Source: Prevotellaceae bacterium (lineage in GTDB: Bacteria; Bacteroidota; Bacteroidia; Bacteroidales; UBA932). From it: a DNA stretch of 53,165 nucleotides. The position numbers were made by a program, and so were the translations under genes. This document shows positions 16,226 through 24,816 of the stretch, piece after piece. Location of the stretch: NCBI GenBank assembly GCA_031267135.1, contig JAIRZQ010000153.1, forward strand, positions 1 through 53,165, in the 5' to 3' direction. Every line of letters begins with the position of its first letter. Position 1 is the stretch's first letter. Below the pieces are notes generated by a model that was not told the origin of the DNA, searched no databases, and saw nothing but the letters and a program-made list of their open reading frames with translations.

Positions 16226-17944
16226 ATGAAAATAAGGAAAATATTACCGGCGCTTGCCTTGTGCCTCTTTACAGCAGATGCGTTTTCACAGGCGGTTAAC
16301 ATAGAAGATGCAGGCAGCATATTCAAGAACAGTCCGTTTGTATTGAGCGGGAGCCTGTCGTCGGGAGCAGTCTTTTACAGCGGCAATCAGCAAACGGGCA
16401 GGCAAAGCTTTACGTATTATGTCAACGGAAGCGTCAACGCAAGTATTTACGGTCAGTTCAACCTTCCCGTGAGCATAAATATAACCAATCTTGGCAATAA
16501 CTTATCCTGTCCGTCGCTGCCTAACCGCTTGAGCTTGCATCCCACGTATAAATGGCTTACAGGTCATATAGGCGATGTGTCGATGACGTTTTCGCCATAT
16601 ACGCTCAACGGGCATCAGTTTACGGGCGGCGGACTGGAGCTGTCGCCGGGGAAATTCAGGATAGGCATCATGGGTGGACGCCTGCTGCGTGAAGTGGAAT
16701 ATTCTCAGGCTTCACCTTCGATGATGCCTAACTACTCCCGTTTTGGCTATGGCATAAAAGTGCAGTATGAAGCGGAAAGCTATGCCGCAGGCGTCACATA
16801 TTTCGGAGCCAAAGACAGCAGGAACCGGCAGATGGAATACGTGCTGGACAGTCTGGGCATTGCGCCTATGGAAAACTCGGTCATCGGCGTGGATATTCGA
16901 TTCAACCTGTTAAAGAATATAAGCCTGCTGACCGAATACGCCGTCAGTTTTCTCACGCGCGATACTCGCGCTCCCAAGGAAGAGGAAACCTCTGTTTTTG
17001 CCGATATTTTTGGTAACAGGACGTCCACGGGCATATATAATGCGTTCAACGCAAAGCTTAACTGGCAGCTGTCCAAAAATACCATAGGCATAGGCTACGA
17101 GCGCATTGACCCTGATTATAAAACCCTTGGCGCATACTATTTCAACAGCGACTATGAAAACATAACGCTGAATTACGCCCGTCCGTTTTTGAAAGGCGAC
17201 AGGGCAAGCATATCGGCAAGTTTCGGAGTGCAGCGCGACGACCTGAAAGGACAGAATGAAAGGGAAAACATGCGCTATGTAGGCTCGTTAAACTTGACGT
17301 ACAGTCCGTCCGAGCGTCTTCAGGTGTCGGCAAACTATTCAACCTTTCAAAGCCATCGCAACTTAAAGTCGCAGTTCGACTACATAAACGCCGTATCGCC
17401 TTATGACAACATGGATACGCTCAATTACACGCAGCTGTCGCAGTCTATAGACGGTTCCGTAACGTACGGCATACGGCAAACCGAAAACAGCAGCCGGCGC
17501 CTTAACCTGACGGTCAGCTATCAGGAGTCAGCCGACAGGCAGGGCGACGTATCGTTGCCGGGCAACGTGTCCCGCTTTCTCAACTCATCGCTTGTTTACA
17601 GCCTGTCGCTGCTCAAGCGCGGAATAAATTTAACGGCATCGGCGAATTATTCGTACAGCTACGGCGGGCTGTCGGAAATGCATACATTCGGACCCATGCT
17701 GGGCGTGACGTCCGTTTTATTCAACAGGAAGGTAACGACAGGTATTTCAAGCTCGTACAATTTGAGCTTAAACGATGGCAATACTCAAATCAGGGTGCTT
17801 AACTTGCGGGCGAATGCGGCGCTGGTGTTTTTGAAAAAGCACAGTATCAGCGTAAATGCCGTATGGCAAAACAGAAACTTATTGGCAACAGGCAAAAAAA
17901 CAGATTCGATAACTGCCACTTTCGCATATTCTTTCTCTTTTTGA
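16226..17944 (+). CDS. Outer-membrane beta-barrel protein
   Basis: I place the start at ATG 16226 (MKIRKILPALALCLF), because the longer frame opens at a TTG six codons earlier and would spoil the signal peptide. The mature protein follows AFSQ. It is about 550 residues of alternating-hydrophobicity strands ending with aromatic residues (YAVSF, NLTYS, VSYQES, ANYSYSYGG) and closes with a terminal Phe (FAYSFSF), the classic C-terminal signature for BAM insertion. There is no plug domain or TonB box, so it is not a SusC-type receptor. A barrel downstream of an SprB-like adhesin recalls SprF/PorP-type partners in T9SS loci, but it is longer than those and I see no specific motif, so the link is inference from position. 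It is the last gene of the envelope locus. Confidence 0.75.
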   Translation: MKIRKILPALALCLFTADAFSQAVNIEDAGSIFKNSPFVLSGSLSSGAVFYSGNQQTGRQSFTYYVNGSVNASIYGQFNLPVSINITNLGNNLSCPSLPNRLSLHPTYKWLTGHIGDVSMTFSPYTLNGHQFTGGGLELSPGKFRIGIMGGRLLREVEYSQASPSMMPNYSRFGYGIKVQYEAESYAAGVTYFGAKDSRNRQMEYVLDSLGIAPMENSVIGVDIRFNLLKNISLLTEYAVSFLTRDTRAPKEEETSVFADIFGNRTSTGIYNAFNAKLNWQLSKNTIGIGYERIDPDYKTLGAYYFNSDYENITLNYARPFLKGDRASISASFGVQRDDLKGQNERENMRYVGSLNLTYSPSERLQVSANYSTFQSHRNLKSQFDYINAVSPYDNMDTLNYTQLSQSIDGSVTYGIRQTENSSRRLNLTVSYQESADRQGDVSLPGNVSRFLNSSLVYSLSLLKRGINLTASANYSYSYGGLSEMHTFGPMLGVTSVLFNRKVTTGISSSYNLSLNDGNTQIRVLNLRANAALVFLKKHSISVNAVWQNRNLLATGKKTDSITATFAYSFSF

Positions 17945-18083
17945 AAATGGGAATGGATTTACCTCGAAAATCAACAGGTGAACTTATGGCAAGCTACTGA
18001 CGATAAAAATATTTAGCAAATGCTGAATGGCAAGTTTTTAACCGATAACGAATAAAACGCTTTTTTTGTTTGTGAAAAAATAT

Positions 18084-18091
18084 TACCTTTG
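18084..18091 (+). promoter_or_regulatory. Bacteroidota -7 promoter element
   Basis: TACCTTTG matches the TAnnTTTG consensus of the Bacteroidota primary sigma factor and lies 50 bp before the next start codon. TTTG at 18065-18068 is a possible -33 element but is 15 bp away, closer than the usual 19-21 bp. The rest of 17945-18141 shows no gene. Confidence 0.5.
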
Positions 18092-18141
18092 CATGTTAAT
18101 AAAAAGATTTGAATTTATAAGACAATTAATATCGAAAATCA

Positions 18142-19113
18142 ATGAAAAATATAAAAATACTGTTTTTATTGCTGATTGCCTGCATAGCAGTTTACTTTAT
18201 TATACATGCGCCGATGTTATTTGTTTCTGAAAAAAAATTCGGCAATATAAATCGAGATGAAATAGATTTGATAAGAATAGAACGCGACTCAATACAGACC
18301 AAACTGGAAAAAACGAATGATGGAATTTGGCTTGCCGAAGGAAAACAGACAAACGAACAAATTATTGATAATTTGATTTATGCATTATCGAATCAAGCTG
18401 CCGATTTTCCTGTACCTGCAAACATTACAAAACAGGTTATCGACAAAATAAGCAGTCAAGGATTTCGTGTAAGAGTTTTTTCCGGCAATTCAAAAAAACT
18501 GGATTTCAAAATATCATGCTTCGATACGCTTTGCGTCGGGCTGGTTACAGGCAAGCGGCAACCTTATGCAATATCAATTCCGGGGTACAGCGATAAAATC
18601 ATCGATTATGTCAGCGCAAATGCATCTTTTTATTTCAACAACAATGTGTTCAAGTATCTTCCTTCCGAAATAGAAAAAATTACTGTCGAAAATATTGATA
18701 ATCCGACAGAATCGTTTACTGTTTTTCATAATTCAAAAAATCAGCTGATGCTGTTCGATACAGGAAATCAAAGATTAATCTCTTCGTTCGACGAATACAA
18801 AATACGCAATTATTTAAGTTATTTCAATGGAGTTGAATATACACAAATGCTTAACCCCGGCAAAAGAGAAAAAAATAATATTATCAGGCAAAAACCGTCT
18901 TACAGGTTGATTGTTGAAACCGATAAAAATAAAATATCATTAACAGTTAAAAATATAATTTTAAACAAACCTGTGGAAATATACGGGCAGTTACAATTAT
19001 TTGATACAAATAATTTTTATTTAATAATTGGTGATAATCAGGACATTGCACTTGCTAAATGGGTCGATTTCGACATTTTATTGAAAAAATTGTCGGATTT
19101 TGTTAATAAATAG
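18142..19113 (+). CDS. Membrane-anchored protein of unknown function next to dnaN
   Basis: This 323-residue protein has one N-terminal hydrophobic helix (IKILFLLLIACIAVYFII) without a clear cleavage site, so it is probably anchored in the inner membrane with the rest in the periplasm. The soluble part has two similar-looking beta-rich halves, one starting DEIDLIRIERDSIQTKLEKTND and one near IEKITVENIDNPTESFTVFH. This layout resembles DUF4340-type proteins, but I am not certain of the family. It lies 84 bp upstream of dnaN on the same strand, with a separate promoter-like element before each gene. AT-rich composition matches the neighbouring housekeeping genes and not the envelope locus. The function is unknown. 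Confidence 0.6.
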   Translation: MKNIKILFLLLIACIAVYFIIHAPMLFVSEKKFGNINRDEIDLIRIERDSIQTKLEKTNDGIWLAEGKQTNEQIIDNLIYALSNQAADFPVPANITKQVIDKISSQGFRVRVFSGNSKKLDFKISCFDTLCVGLVTGKRQPYAISIPGYSDKIIDYVSANASFYFNNNVFKYLPSEIEKITVENIDNPTESFTVFHNSKNQLMLFDTGNQRLISSFDEYKIRNYLSYFNGVEYTQMLNPGKREKNNIIRQKPSYRLIVETDKNKISLTVKNIILNKPVEIYGQLQLFDTNNFYLIIGDNQDIALAKWVDFDILLKKLSDFVNK

Positions 19114-19148
19114 TTTGCGTCTAACCGCATAAAACAATAAAATTTTAT

Positions 19149-19156
19149 TATTTTTG
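19149..19156 (+). promoter_or_regulatory. Possible -7 element for dnaN
   Basis: TATTTTTG fits TAnnTTTG and lies 41 bp upstream of the dnaN start. No -33 TTTG is seen at the right distance, so support is weak. Confidence 0.35.
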
Positions 19157-19197
19157 CGTGATATATTTAAATATAAATAATACATAAAGGGAAAATT

Positions 19198-20334
19198 ATG
19201 AATTTTGTAGTATCAAGCAGTGAATTACTGAACCGTTTACAGACGCTTAGCAAAGTTATAAGCAGCAAAAACGCTTCTTTGCCGATTTTGGATAACTTTC
19301 TGTTTCAATTGAAAGGCAACGAACTTAAAATAACAGCCAGCGATATTGAAATAACTTTTGTTACAACGATGAATATAGAAAACGTTATTTCGGAAGGCGA
19401 AATATCAATTCCGGCAAAGCGACTTACCGACTTGCTTCGCGAATTTTCGGAGCAGCCTTTGGAATTTAAAATTGATAATTCGACATCATCGGTTGAAATA
19501 CGATGGAACTCGGGAAAATCAAATATTACAGGAGCAAATGTTGATGAATTTCCATCGCTTCCGGTAATAAGTGACGAAACAAAGTCAACAATAGGAATTA
19601 CAGCCGACGCCTTGCTTGAAAGTATTAACCGTACTTTGTTTGCAACTGCCGACGACCAGCTTCGTCCGGCGATGAACGGAATTTATTTTGACTTGAACGG
19701 GGAAAACGGTAGTCTTACTTTTGTTGCTTCCGATGCACATAAACTTGTGAAGTATATTCGCAATGACGTTACAATTGAAAAAACAGCATCGTTCATACTG
19801 CCCAGAAAACCGGCAAGCCTTTTACGGTCGATACTTACAAAGGAAGAAGAAAATGTAAAAATAGAATTTGATGAAAAAAATGTGCTGTTTTTGCTGAACA
19901 ACTACGTGCTTGTTTGCCGTTTGATTGAAGGCGTTTATCCAAGCTATAACTCGGTTATCCCTAAAAATAATCCAAATAAGATAACTGTTGACAGAGTAGA
20001 TTTATTAAACAGTATCCGTCGCGTTGCAACATTTTCAAATCAGGTAAGCAATCTTATAAAATTGGAAATCACAGGCAACGAATTGACTGCTTACGCTCAA
20101 GATTTGGATTTCTCTGTGTCGGGAGACGATTGCGTTTCCTGCCAATATGATGGAACCGATATGGAAATAGGTTTTAAATCTACGTTTTTAATAGAAATTT
20201 TAGCCAACATCAATTCACAAAATATATTGATAGAATTGGCAGATTCGACAAGAGCGGCGCTTTTCGTGCCTTTTGATAAATCCGAAAAGGAAGATTTGAT
20301 AATGCTATTAATGCCAATGATGATTAACAGCTGA
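19198..20334 (+). CDS. dnaN: DNA polymerase III subunit beta (sliding clamp)
   Basis: This 378-residue protein matches the bacterial beta clamp along its full length. It opens with MNFVVSSSELLNRLQTLSKVISSKNASLPILDNFLF, and later carries SIPAKRLTDLLRE, the central LRPAMNGIYFDL, DAHKLVKY, FILPRKPASLLRS and the C-terminal LLMPMMIN, where the usual ending is M-P-M-R/x. The three similar clamp domains cover about residues 1-120, 128-245 and 246-374. As a ring-shaped dimer it tethers the replicative polymerase to DNA and serves many repair enzymes through its hydrophobic cleft. It is followed 65 bp later by the DnaQ-like exonuclease, an order typical of Bacteroidales. Nothing unusual is seen, and it is a good anchor for phylogenetic placement. 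Confidence 0.97.
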   Translation: MNFVVSSSELLNRLQTLSKVISSKNASLPILDNFLFQLKGNELKITASDIEITFVTTMNIENVISEGEISIPAKRLTDLLREFSEQPLEFKIDNSTSSVEIRWNSGKSNITGANVDEFPSLPVISDETKSTIGITADALLESINRTLFATADDQLRPAMNGIYFDLNGENGSLTFVASDAHKLVKYIRNDVTIEKTASFILPRKPASLLRSILTKEEENVKIEFDEKNVLFLLNNYVLVCRLIEGVYPSYNSVIPKNNPNKITVDRVDLLNSIRRVATFSNQVSNLIKLEITGNELTAYAQDLDFSVSGDDCVSCQYDGTDMEIGFKSTFLIEILANINSQNILIELADSTRAALFVPFDKSEKEDLIMLLMPMMINS

Positions 20335-20399
20335 AAAATGCAAAAATAAAACAGGATGGAGATGCAGCTATTGCATCTCTGTTTTATAATATATATAAG

Positions 20400-21173
20400 A
20401 TGAAATTGAATTTAAAAAATCCCATTGTAGCTCTTGACCTGGAAACAACGGGTCTTGATATAGCAAAAGACCGCATAATTGAAATCTGCATAATAAAAAT
20501 TTCGCCGAACGGAAATGAAGATATAAAAATCCGCCGCCTTAATCCTACAATCCCGATATCGCCCGAAGCATCTGCTATTCACGGCATTTATGATGAAGAT
20601 GTAAAGGATTGCCCGACATTTCGCGAAGTAGCAAAAAACATGGCTGCATATATCGATGGCTGTGATTTTATCGGATATAATTCAATAAAATTCGATATGC
20701 CGCTACTTGCCGAAGAATTTTTGCGAGCAGGAGTTGATATTGACTTTCGTAAGCGTAAAATGATTGATGTACAGAATATTTTTCATAAAATGGAACAGCG
20801 CACGCTGATTGCAGCATATAAATTTTACTGTAATAAGACTCTCGAAAATGCACACAGCGCCGAAGCCGATACGCGTGCAACGGTCGAAGTACTCGAATCT
20901 CAATTAGACCGTTATTCCGAATTGAAAAACGATATGGCATTTTTATCCGAATTTTCAACCAAATCGCGCAACGTAGATTATGCAGGACGTTTTGTGTACA
21001 ATGACAGGGAAGAAGTAACCGTGAATTTCGGGAAACATAAAGGACGTCTGCTTGCGGATGTGTTGAAAACGGAACCCAGTTACTACGACTGGATGATGAA
21101 TAGCGAATTTGCTTTGGATACAAAAAATATACTTACAAAAATTCGCATTTCGGAGATGAATAAACTGTTCTGA
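20400..21173 (+). CDS. DnaQ-like 3'-5' exonuclease with ExoX-like C-terminal domain
   Basis: This 257-residue protein has all DEDDh motifs: Exo I DLETTGLD (D13, E15), Exo II IGYNSIKFDMPLL (D99) and Exo III HSAEADTRAT (H152, D157). These residues bind two metal ions and give 3'-5' exonuclease activity. Residues 208-240 (VNFGKHKGRLLADVL, then YYDWMM) form the small module found at the end of exodeoxyribonuclease X-like proteins. It may be the proofreading subunit or a repair exonuclease; in Bacteroidales this gene commonly sits beside dnaN. It is 65 bp downstream of dnaN and 8 bp upstream of the next gene, so probably an operon. Confidence 0.9.
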   Translation: MKLNLKNPIVALDLETTGLDIAKDRIIEICIIKISPNGNEDIKIRRLNPTIPISPEASAIHGIYDEDVKDCPTFREVAKNMAAYIDGCDFIGYNSIKFDMPLLAEEFLRAGVDIDFRKRKMIDVQNIFHKMEQRTLIAAYKFYCNKTLENAHSAEADTRATVEVLESQLDRYSELKNDMAFLSEFSTKSRNVDYAGRFVYNDREEVTVNFGKHKGRLLADVLKTEPSYYDWMMNSEFALDTKNILTKIRISEMNKLF

Positions 21174-21181
21174 TTTTTTAA

Positions 21182-21778
21182 ATGAAAATTTTTGTTGTCG
21201 AAAATAATTTTTCAGATACGCTGCAAAATATTACAGAGCCTGTATTTTCAATGCGTCCCGAAACATCATTATTGCGCAACAGTCAAAATTTTTTCTATCC
21301 CGAATTTACAAAAAACATTGTTTGCGGAGTTTCTGCTTTTGTTCGTCTTTCACGTACAGGACGCTGTATTTACAGGAAGTTTGCAAACAGATACTATGAC
21401 GAAATCGGCGCAGGCATTTATTTTACCGCTGTTGACATCTTGGATAAACTGCAAGCCGAAAACAAACCTTCCGACATTGCCCGCTGTTTCGATTTTTCTT
21501 TGCCGGTAAGCCCCGAAACAGTTTCGGCAAACGAAATAAACTATAGCGATATGGATATACAGCTTGTTATAAACGGTAAAATTTCGCAAAAATACAACAC
21601 TTCTCAACTGCCTTTTGATATTGACGGAATAATATCTTACATTTCACAGTATGTAAGTTTTAAAATAGGCGATATAATATTAATAGGCTCGCCTCCTGCC
21701 GCTGCAAAAATCGAAATAGGCTATAGACTGCAGGCTTATATAAACAGCAGAAAAATGCTTGATTTTGAAATTGAATGA
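21182..21778 (+). CDS. Fumarylacetoacetase-fold protein, probably without the metal site
   Basis: This 198-residue protein follows the exonuclease by 8 bp. It matches the FAH/hydroxyheptadienedioate isomerase fold: PVFSMRPETSLL near the start, FANRYYDEIGAGIYFTAVDIL in the middle, then DMDIQLVINGKISQKYNTSQLPFDIDGIISYIS and KIGDIILIGSPPA, equal to the family's NG-x-x-x-Q and GD-I-I-x-T-G-T-P motifs. The family normally binds Mg through an E-x-E pair and an Asp. Aligned by eye, the E-x-E position (H-x-E-V-E-L in relatives) is G49-V-S51 here, the Asp (D85) is kept, and the usual T-A-R-D is T-A-V-D. It is therefore probably catalytically inactive or altered, yet the frame is intact. The alignment is from memory of the family. 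Confidence 0.75.
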   Translation: MKIFVVENNFSDTLQNITEPVFSMRPETSLLRNSQNFFYPEFTKNIVCGVSAFVRLSRTGRCIYRKFANRYYDEIGAGIYFTAVDILDKLQAENKPSDIARCFDFSLPVSPETVSANEINYSDMDIQLVINGKISQKYNTSQLPFDIDGIISYISQYVSFKIGDIILIGSPPAAAKIEIGYRLQAYINSRKMLDFEIE

Positions 21779-21792
21779 ATTTACAGCCGTCT

Positions 21793-21814
21793 GAAAATAA
21801 TATTTAATATTTTC
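21793..21814. terminator. Weak AT hairpin between convergent genes
   Basis: GAAAATA and TATTTTC form a 7-bp stem with an 8-base loop in the 71-bp gap between the convergent FAH-like and GH3 genes. The position fits a bidirectional terminator, but the stem is nearly all A-T and may be chance. Confidence 0.3.
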
Positions 21815-21849
21815 ACACTGCTTACAATAAAGCTTTCGCACGTATAATT

Positions 21850-24450
21850 TTATAATTCTCTTTCAACTTTTATTTTACACTCGGCAACCTGCTTGTTAGC
21901 CGGCGCTTTTTTATCTGGCTGTTTTCCGCCTATGTAAATGTTCATTGTTCCTGTTGCTGCTGTTTCGTCATTATCGACGCTATTGCGCACTGTCATTTGA
22001 GATGGTGCGAGCGTAAACTCAACATTTGCGCTTTCTCCCGCTTTTAGATGTATTCGCCTGAATCCCTGCAATGATCTTATCGGAGTTTTCCACAAACTAT
22101 TTTTTGGCAGCGAAACGTAAAGCTGTACAACTTCGTCGCCATCCATTTTGCCTGTGTTTTTAACTTCGGCGGTTATTTTTACCGTATTGCCTGCTTTGAT
22201 TGTTTGAGGCGCATTTGTAATTGAATATTCAAAAGTGGAAAAACTCAATCCGTACCCGAATTCGTAAAGCGGCGTTCCATTAAAATAGCGGTAAGTCTTA
22301 CCTTGCATATCGTAGTCGGTAAATTCGGGAATATCGTCGATGCTTTTGTAAAAAGTAACAGGCAACCGTCCTGCCGGATTGTAATCGCCGAACAGCACAT
22401 CTGCAATTGCTCTGCCTCCCTGCTGTCCCGGATACCATGCTTCGATTATTGCCGACATGGTTTCGTTTTCACGATTTATGGCGAGCGCGCTGCCGTTAAG
22501 CAAAACAAGAACCGAAGGTTTTTTGAGCTTATGTATTTCTTCGATAAGTTCTTTTTGTGTTGACGGCAATTCTATACTGGTGCGGTCGCCGCCGCTGAAG
22601 CCTTCGATATTAACAGGCATTTCTTCGCCTTCGAGCGAAGGACTCAATCCCATACACAATACAACGACATCCGAATTTCGTGCAAGTTCTATTGCTTCCT
22701 GTTTCATATCGGGATTGGGAGCAGACCATAGCAGCCGAGCCATTGCAAATTGCGTGTTTTGTTGAGAATATTTAACCTTAATATTATATGTTTCACCGGC
22801 TTTAAGTTCCATACTTTCCTGTTTTCTTTGCGGGTTATGTCTTGATTTTATATTCATCAGCAATGAATCGTTGATGTACAGTGCAAACGACTGCTGAGCT
22901 TCGGCTGCAAAAACATATTGTCTCGTTGTTTTTGGAACGAGAACTCCTGTCCATTCTGCCGAAAAGTCATCATAGTCTATACCTTCGGCAGGCGGGTTTT
23001 GTCCCCAAATGAAATCAACAGTTGCATCTGTTCTGTCAATTTGCCTGTCTTTTGAAGTATATATTGCTTGAAGTCCGTTTTTTGTCAATGAAGCATCCGT
23101 AAACAGGCAATTTGCGGGTATGGCTGTAAAGTACGGCAATCCCGGAGCAAGTTCGCAGCCCTGTGCAAACAGTACTTCCGCATTTGGCAATTTTTCGCGA
23201 ATGCCTGCCAGCGGCGTTACGTATGTCGTTGGGAAACCGTTATAATTTGCCAACAATACGTTGAAATCTTCGGCGTTTGAACCAATGACGGCTATTTTCT
23301 TTATATTTTTCGACAGAGGCAGTATGCCATCATTTTTTAACAAAACGATAGATTTGCGTGCTGCATCGAGCGATGATTCAACATTTTCTTCGCTTTCGAC
23401 AACACTGTATGGAATATCAGTGTATGGAACCTGCTGTTTTTCATCAAAAAATCCGAGTTTCATCATTGCCAGTAATATTCGCTTCACTGACACATCTATT
23501 TCGCTTTCGGTAATAAGTCCCTGCCGGACGGCTGAAACCAGAAAAGGATAAGTATTTCCGCAATTCTGGTCGGTGCCTGCTTTTACAGCCATTGCCGCCG
23601 CTTCGGCAGGCGTATTTACTGTTTCGTGATGTCCCTTGGCGTAAAAATCCATTACAGCCCAGCAGTCCGATACGATATATCCTTCGAATCCCCATTCGTT
23701 TCGCAGAAGATTTGACAGATATTCGTTGCCGCAGCACGGAAGTCCGTTAAGCCGCTGATATGCGCACATTACGCAATATACTTTTGCTTCCTGTACCACT
23801 CGTTTGAAGTGAGGAAGGTAAGTTTCCGCCATGTCATAATCGTTTGGCATGACGTCAAACGAATGTCTTATCGATTCGGGACCGCTGTGCACTGCAAAAT
23901 GTTTTGCGGTAGCAATTAATTTAAAGTACTTTTGGTCGTTTCCCTGCAATCCTTTTACGAAAGGTATGGCTAATTCAGCGGTTAAGTAAGGATCTTCGCC
24001 GTATGTTTCCATTCCGCGTCCCCAGCGCGGGTCGCGAAATATATTGATATTTGGCGTCCAGTATGTAAGTCCCATGTACTGCCCGAACTTGCCTCGATTT
24101 GCATAATCGTGATGTTTGGCGCGCGCTTCGTCCGATATTGAGTTTGCTATTGAAAACATTTTATCGGCATCCCACATAGCTGCTAATCCTATGGCTTGTG
24201 GAAATACGGTGGCGCGTCCCGACCGCGCGACTCCATGCAGACATTCGTTCCAAAAGTTATGGGCGGGAACATCAAGGCGGGGAACACCCGGACAGTCGTA
24301 ACGAAGCATGTTAACTTTTTCTTCGAGCGTCATTCGCGACAACAGATCATCTACTCGCGTTTCAAAGTCGAGCGATGTGTTTTTGTAAGGTTTTGTGCTG
24401 CACGATGCAAGCGATATGCAGAATGCAATAAACAGTATTTTTCCTTTCAT
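21850..24450 (-). CDS. GH3 beta-xylosidase/beta-glucosidase lipoprotein with PA14 insert
   Basis: This 866-residue enzyme has a lipoprotein signal (ISLASC, Cys17). The GH3 N-terminal barrel (about 30-345) carries HNFWNECLHGVA, GRGMETYGEDPYL, the KHF motif (TAKHFAVHSG) and the nucleophile Asp262 in GYIVSDCWAV. The GH3 C-terminal domain begins near 365 (ARKSIVLLKNDGILPL). It is interrupted at about 440-580 by a PA14-type beta-barrel (YDDFSAEWTGVL to ARLLWSAPN), continues with VVVLCMG, GGDR and AWYPGQQGG, and ends in a fibronectin-like domain (about 750-866). NECLHGVA-type GH3 enzymes are usually xylosidases or arabinosidases, which fits the locus. It would hydrolyse xylo-oligosaccharides from the non-reducing end, probably in the periplasm. 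It is the last gene of the - strand series and is separated from the GH43 gene by a 23-bp tandem array. Confidence 0.92.
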   Translation of the reverse strand: MKGKILFIAFCISLASCSTKPYKNTSLDFETRVDDLLSRMTLEEKVNMLRYDCPGVPRLDVPAHNFWNECLHGVARSGRATVFPQAIGLAAMWDADKMFSIANSISDEARAKHHDYANRGKFGQYMGLTYWTPNINIFRDPRWGRGMETYGEDPYLTAELAIPFVKGLQGNDQKYFKLIATAKHFAVHSGPESIRHSFDVMPNDYDMAETYLPHFKRVVQEAKVYCVMCAYQRLNGLPCCGNEYLSNLLRNEWGFEGYIVSDCWAVMDFYAKGHHETVNTPAEAAAMAVKAGTDQNCGNTYPFLVSAVRQGLITESEIDVSVKRILLAMMKLGFFDEKQQVPYTDIPYSVVESEENVESSLDAARKSIVLLKNDGILPLSKNIKKIAVIGSNAEDFNVLLANYNGFPTTYVTPLAGIREKLPNAEVLFAQGCELAPGLPYFTAIPANCLFTDASLTKNGLQAIYTSKDRQIDRTDATVDFIWGQNPPAEGIDYDDFSAEWTGVLVPKTTRQYVFAAEAQQSFALYINDSLLMNIKSRHNPQRKQESMELKAGETYNIKVKYSQQNTQFAMARLLWSAPNPDMKQEAIELARNSDVVVLCMGLSPSLEGEEMPVNIEGFSGGDRTSIELPSTQKELIEEIHKLKKPSVLVLLNGSALAINRENETMSAIIEAWYPGQQGGRAIADVLFGDYNPAGRLPVTFYKSIDDIPEFTDYDMQGKTYRYFNGTPLYEFGYGLSFSTFEYSITNAPQTIKAGNTVKITAEVKNTGKMDGDEVVQLYVSLPKNSLWKTPIRSLQGFRRIHLKAGESANVEFTLAPSQMTVRNSVDNDETAATGTMNIYIGGKQPDKKAPANKQVAECKIKVEREL

Positions 24451-24515
24451 ATAAATTGATTATTTGATTTATTAAATTATTATACAGAAACCGAATCAAA
24501 CAAAGTTTCTACTCT

Positions 24516-24714
24516 AATAAGGCTCGGCATCTTATCTTAATAAGGCTTGTCATCTTATCCTGATAAGGCTTGTCATCTTATCCTGATAAGGCTCGACATC
24601 TTATCCTAATAAGGCTCGACATCTTATCCTAATAAGGCTTGTCATCTTATCCTGATAAGGTTCGACATCTTATCCTTATAAGGTTCGCCACCTTGCCCTT
24701 ATAAGGCTCGGCAG
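24516..24714 (-). repeat. 23-bp tandem array upstream of the GH3 gene (8.6 units)
   Basis: Eight full units of exactly 23 bp (24516-24538 and onward to 24699) are followed by a 15-bp partial unit. On the + strand each unit is close to ATAAGGCTCGACATCTTATC plus three variable bases. Stems form across unit joints, for example CTTATC/GATAAG at 24554-24567. There are no spacers, so this is not CRISPR. It starts 66 bp upstream of the GH3 start codon and would lie in or near that gene's leader. The rest of 24451-24816 shows no gene. Its sequence resembles the array at 31912-32007. Confidence 0.9.
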
Positions 24715-24816
24715 ACGATACATGTAAGTATCTACCTGCATGACATGCAAAGGATTGAAAGCCGGTATTTGTATAATTAAATATCATTTGCTTGAAATTG
24801 CATTTTATTTATCTGT

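Noticed and set aside
24516-24714. CRISPR-like repeat array
   Set aside because: Units are directly adjacent with no spacers and no cas genes are near; it is a simple 23-bp tandem repeat.
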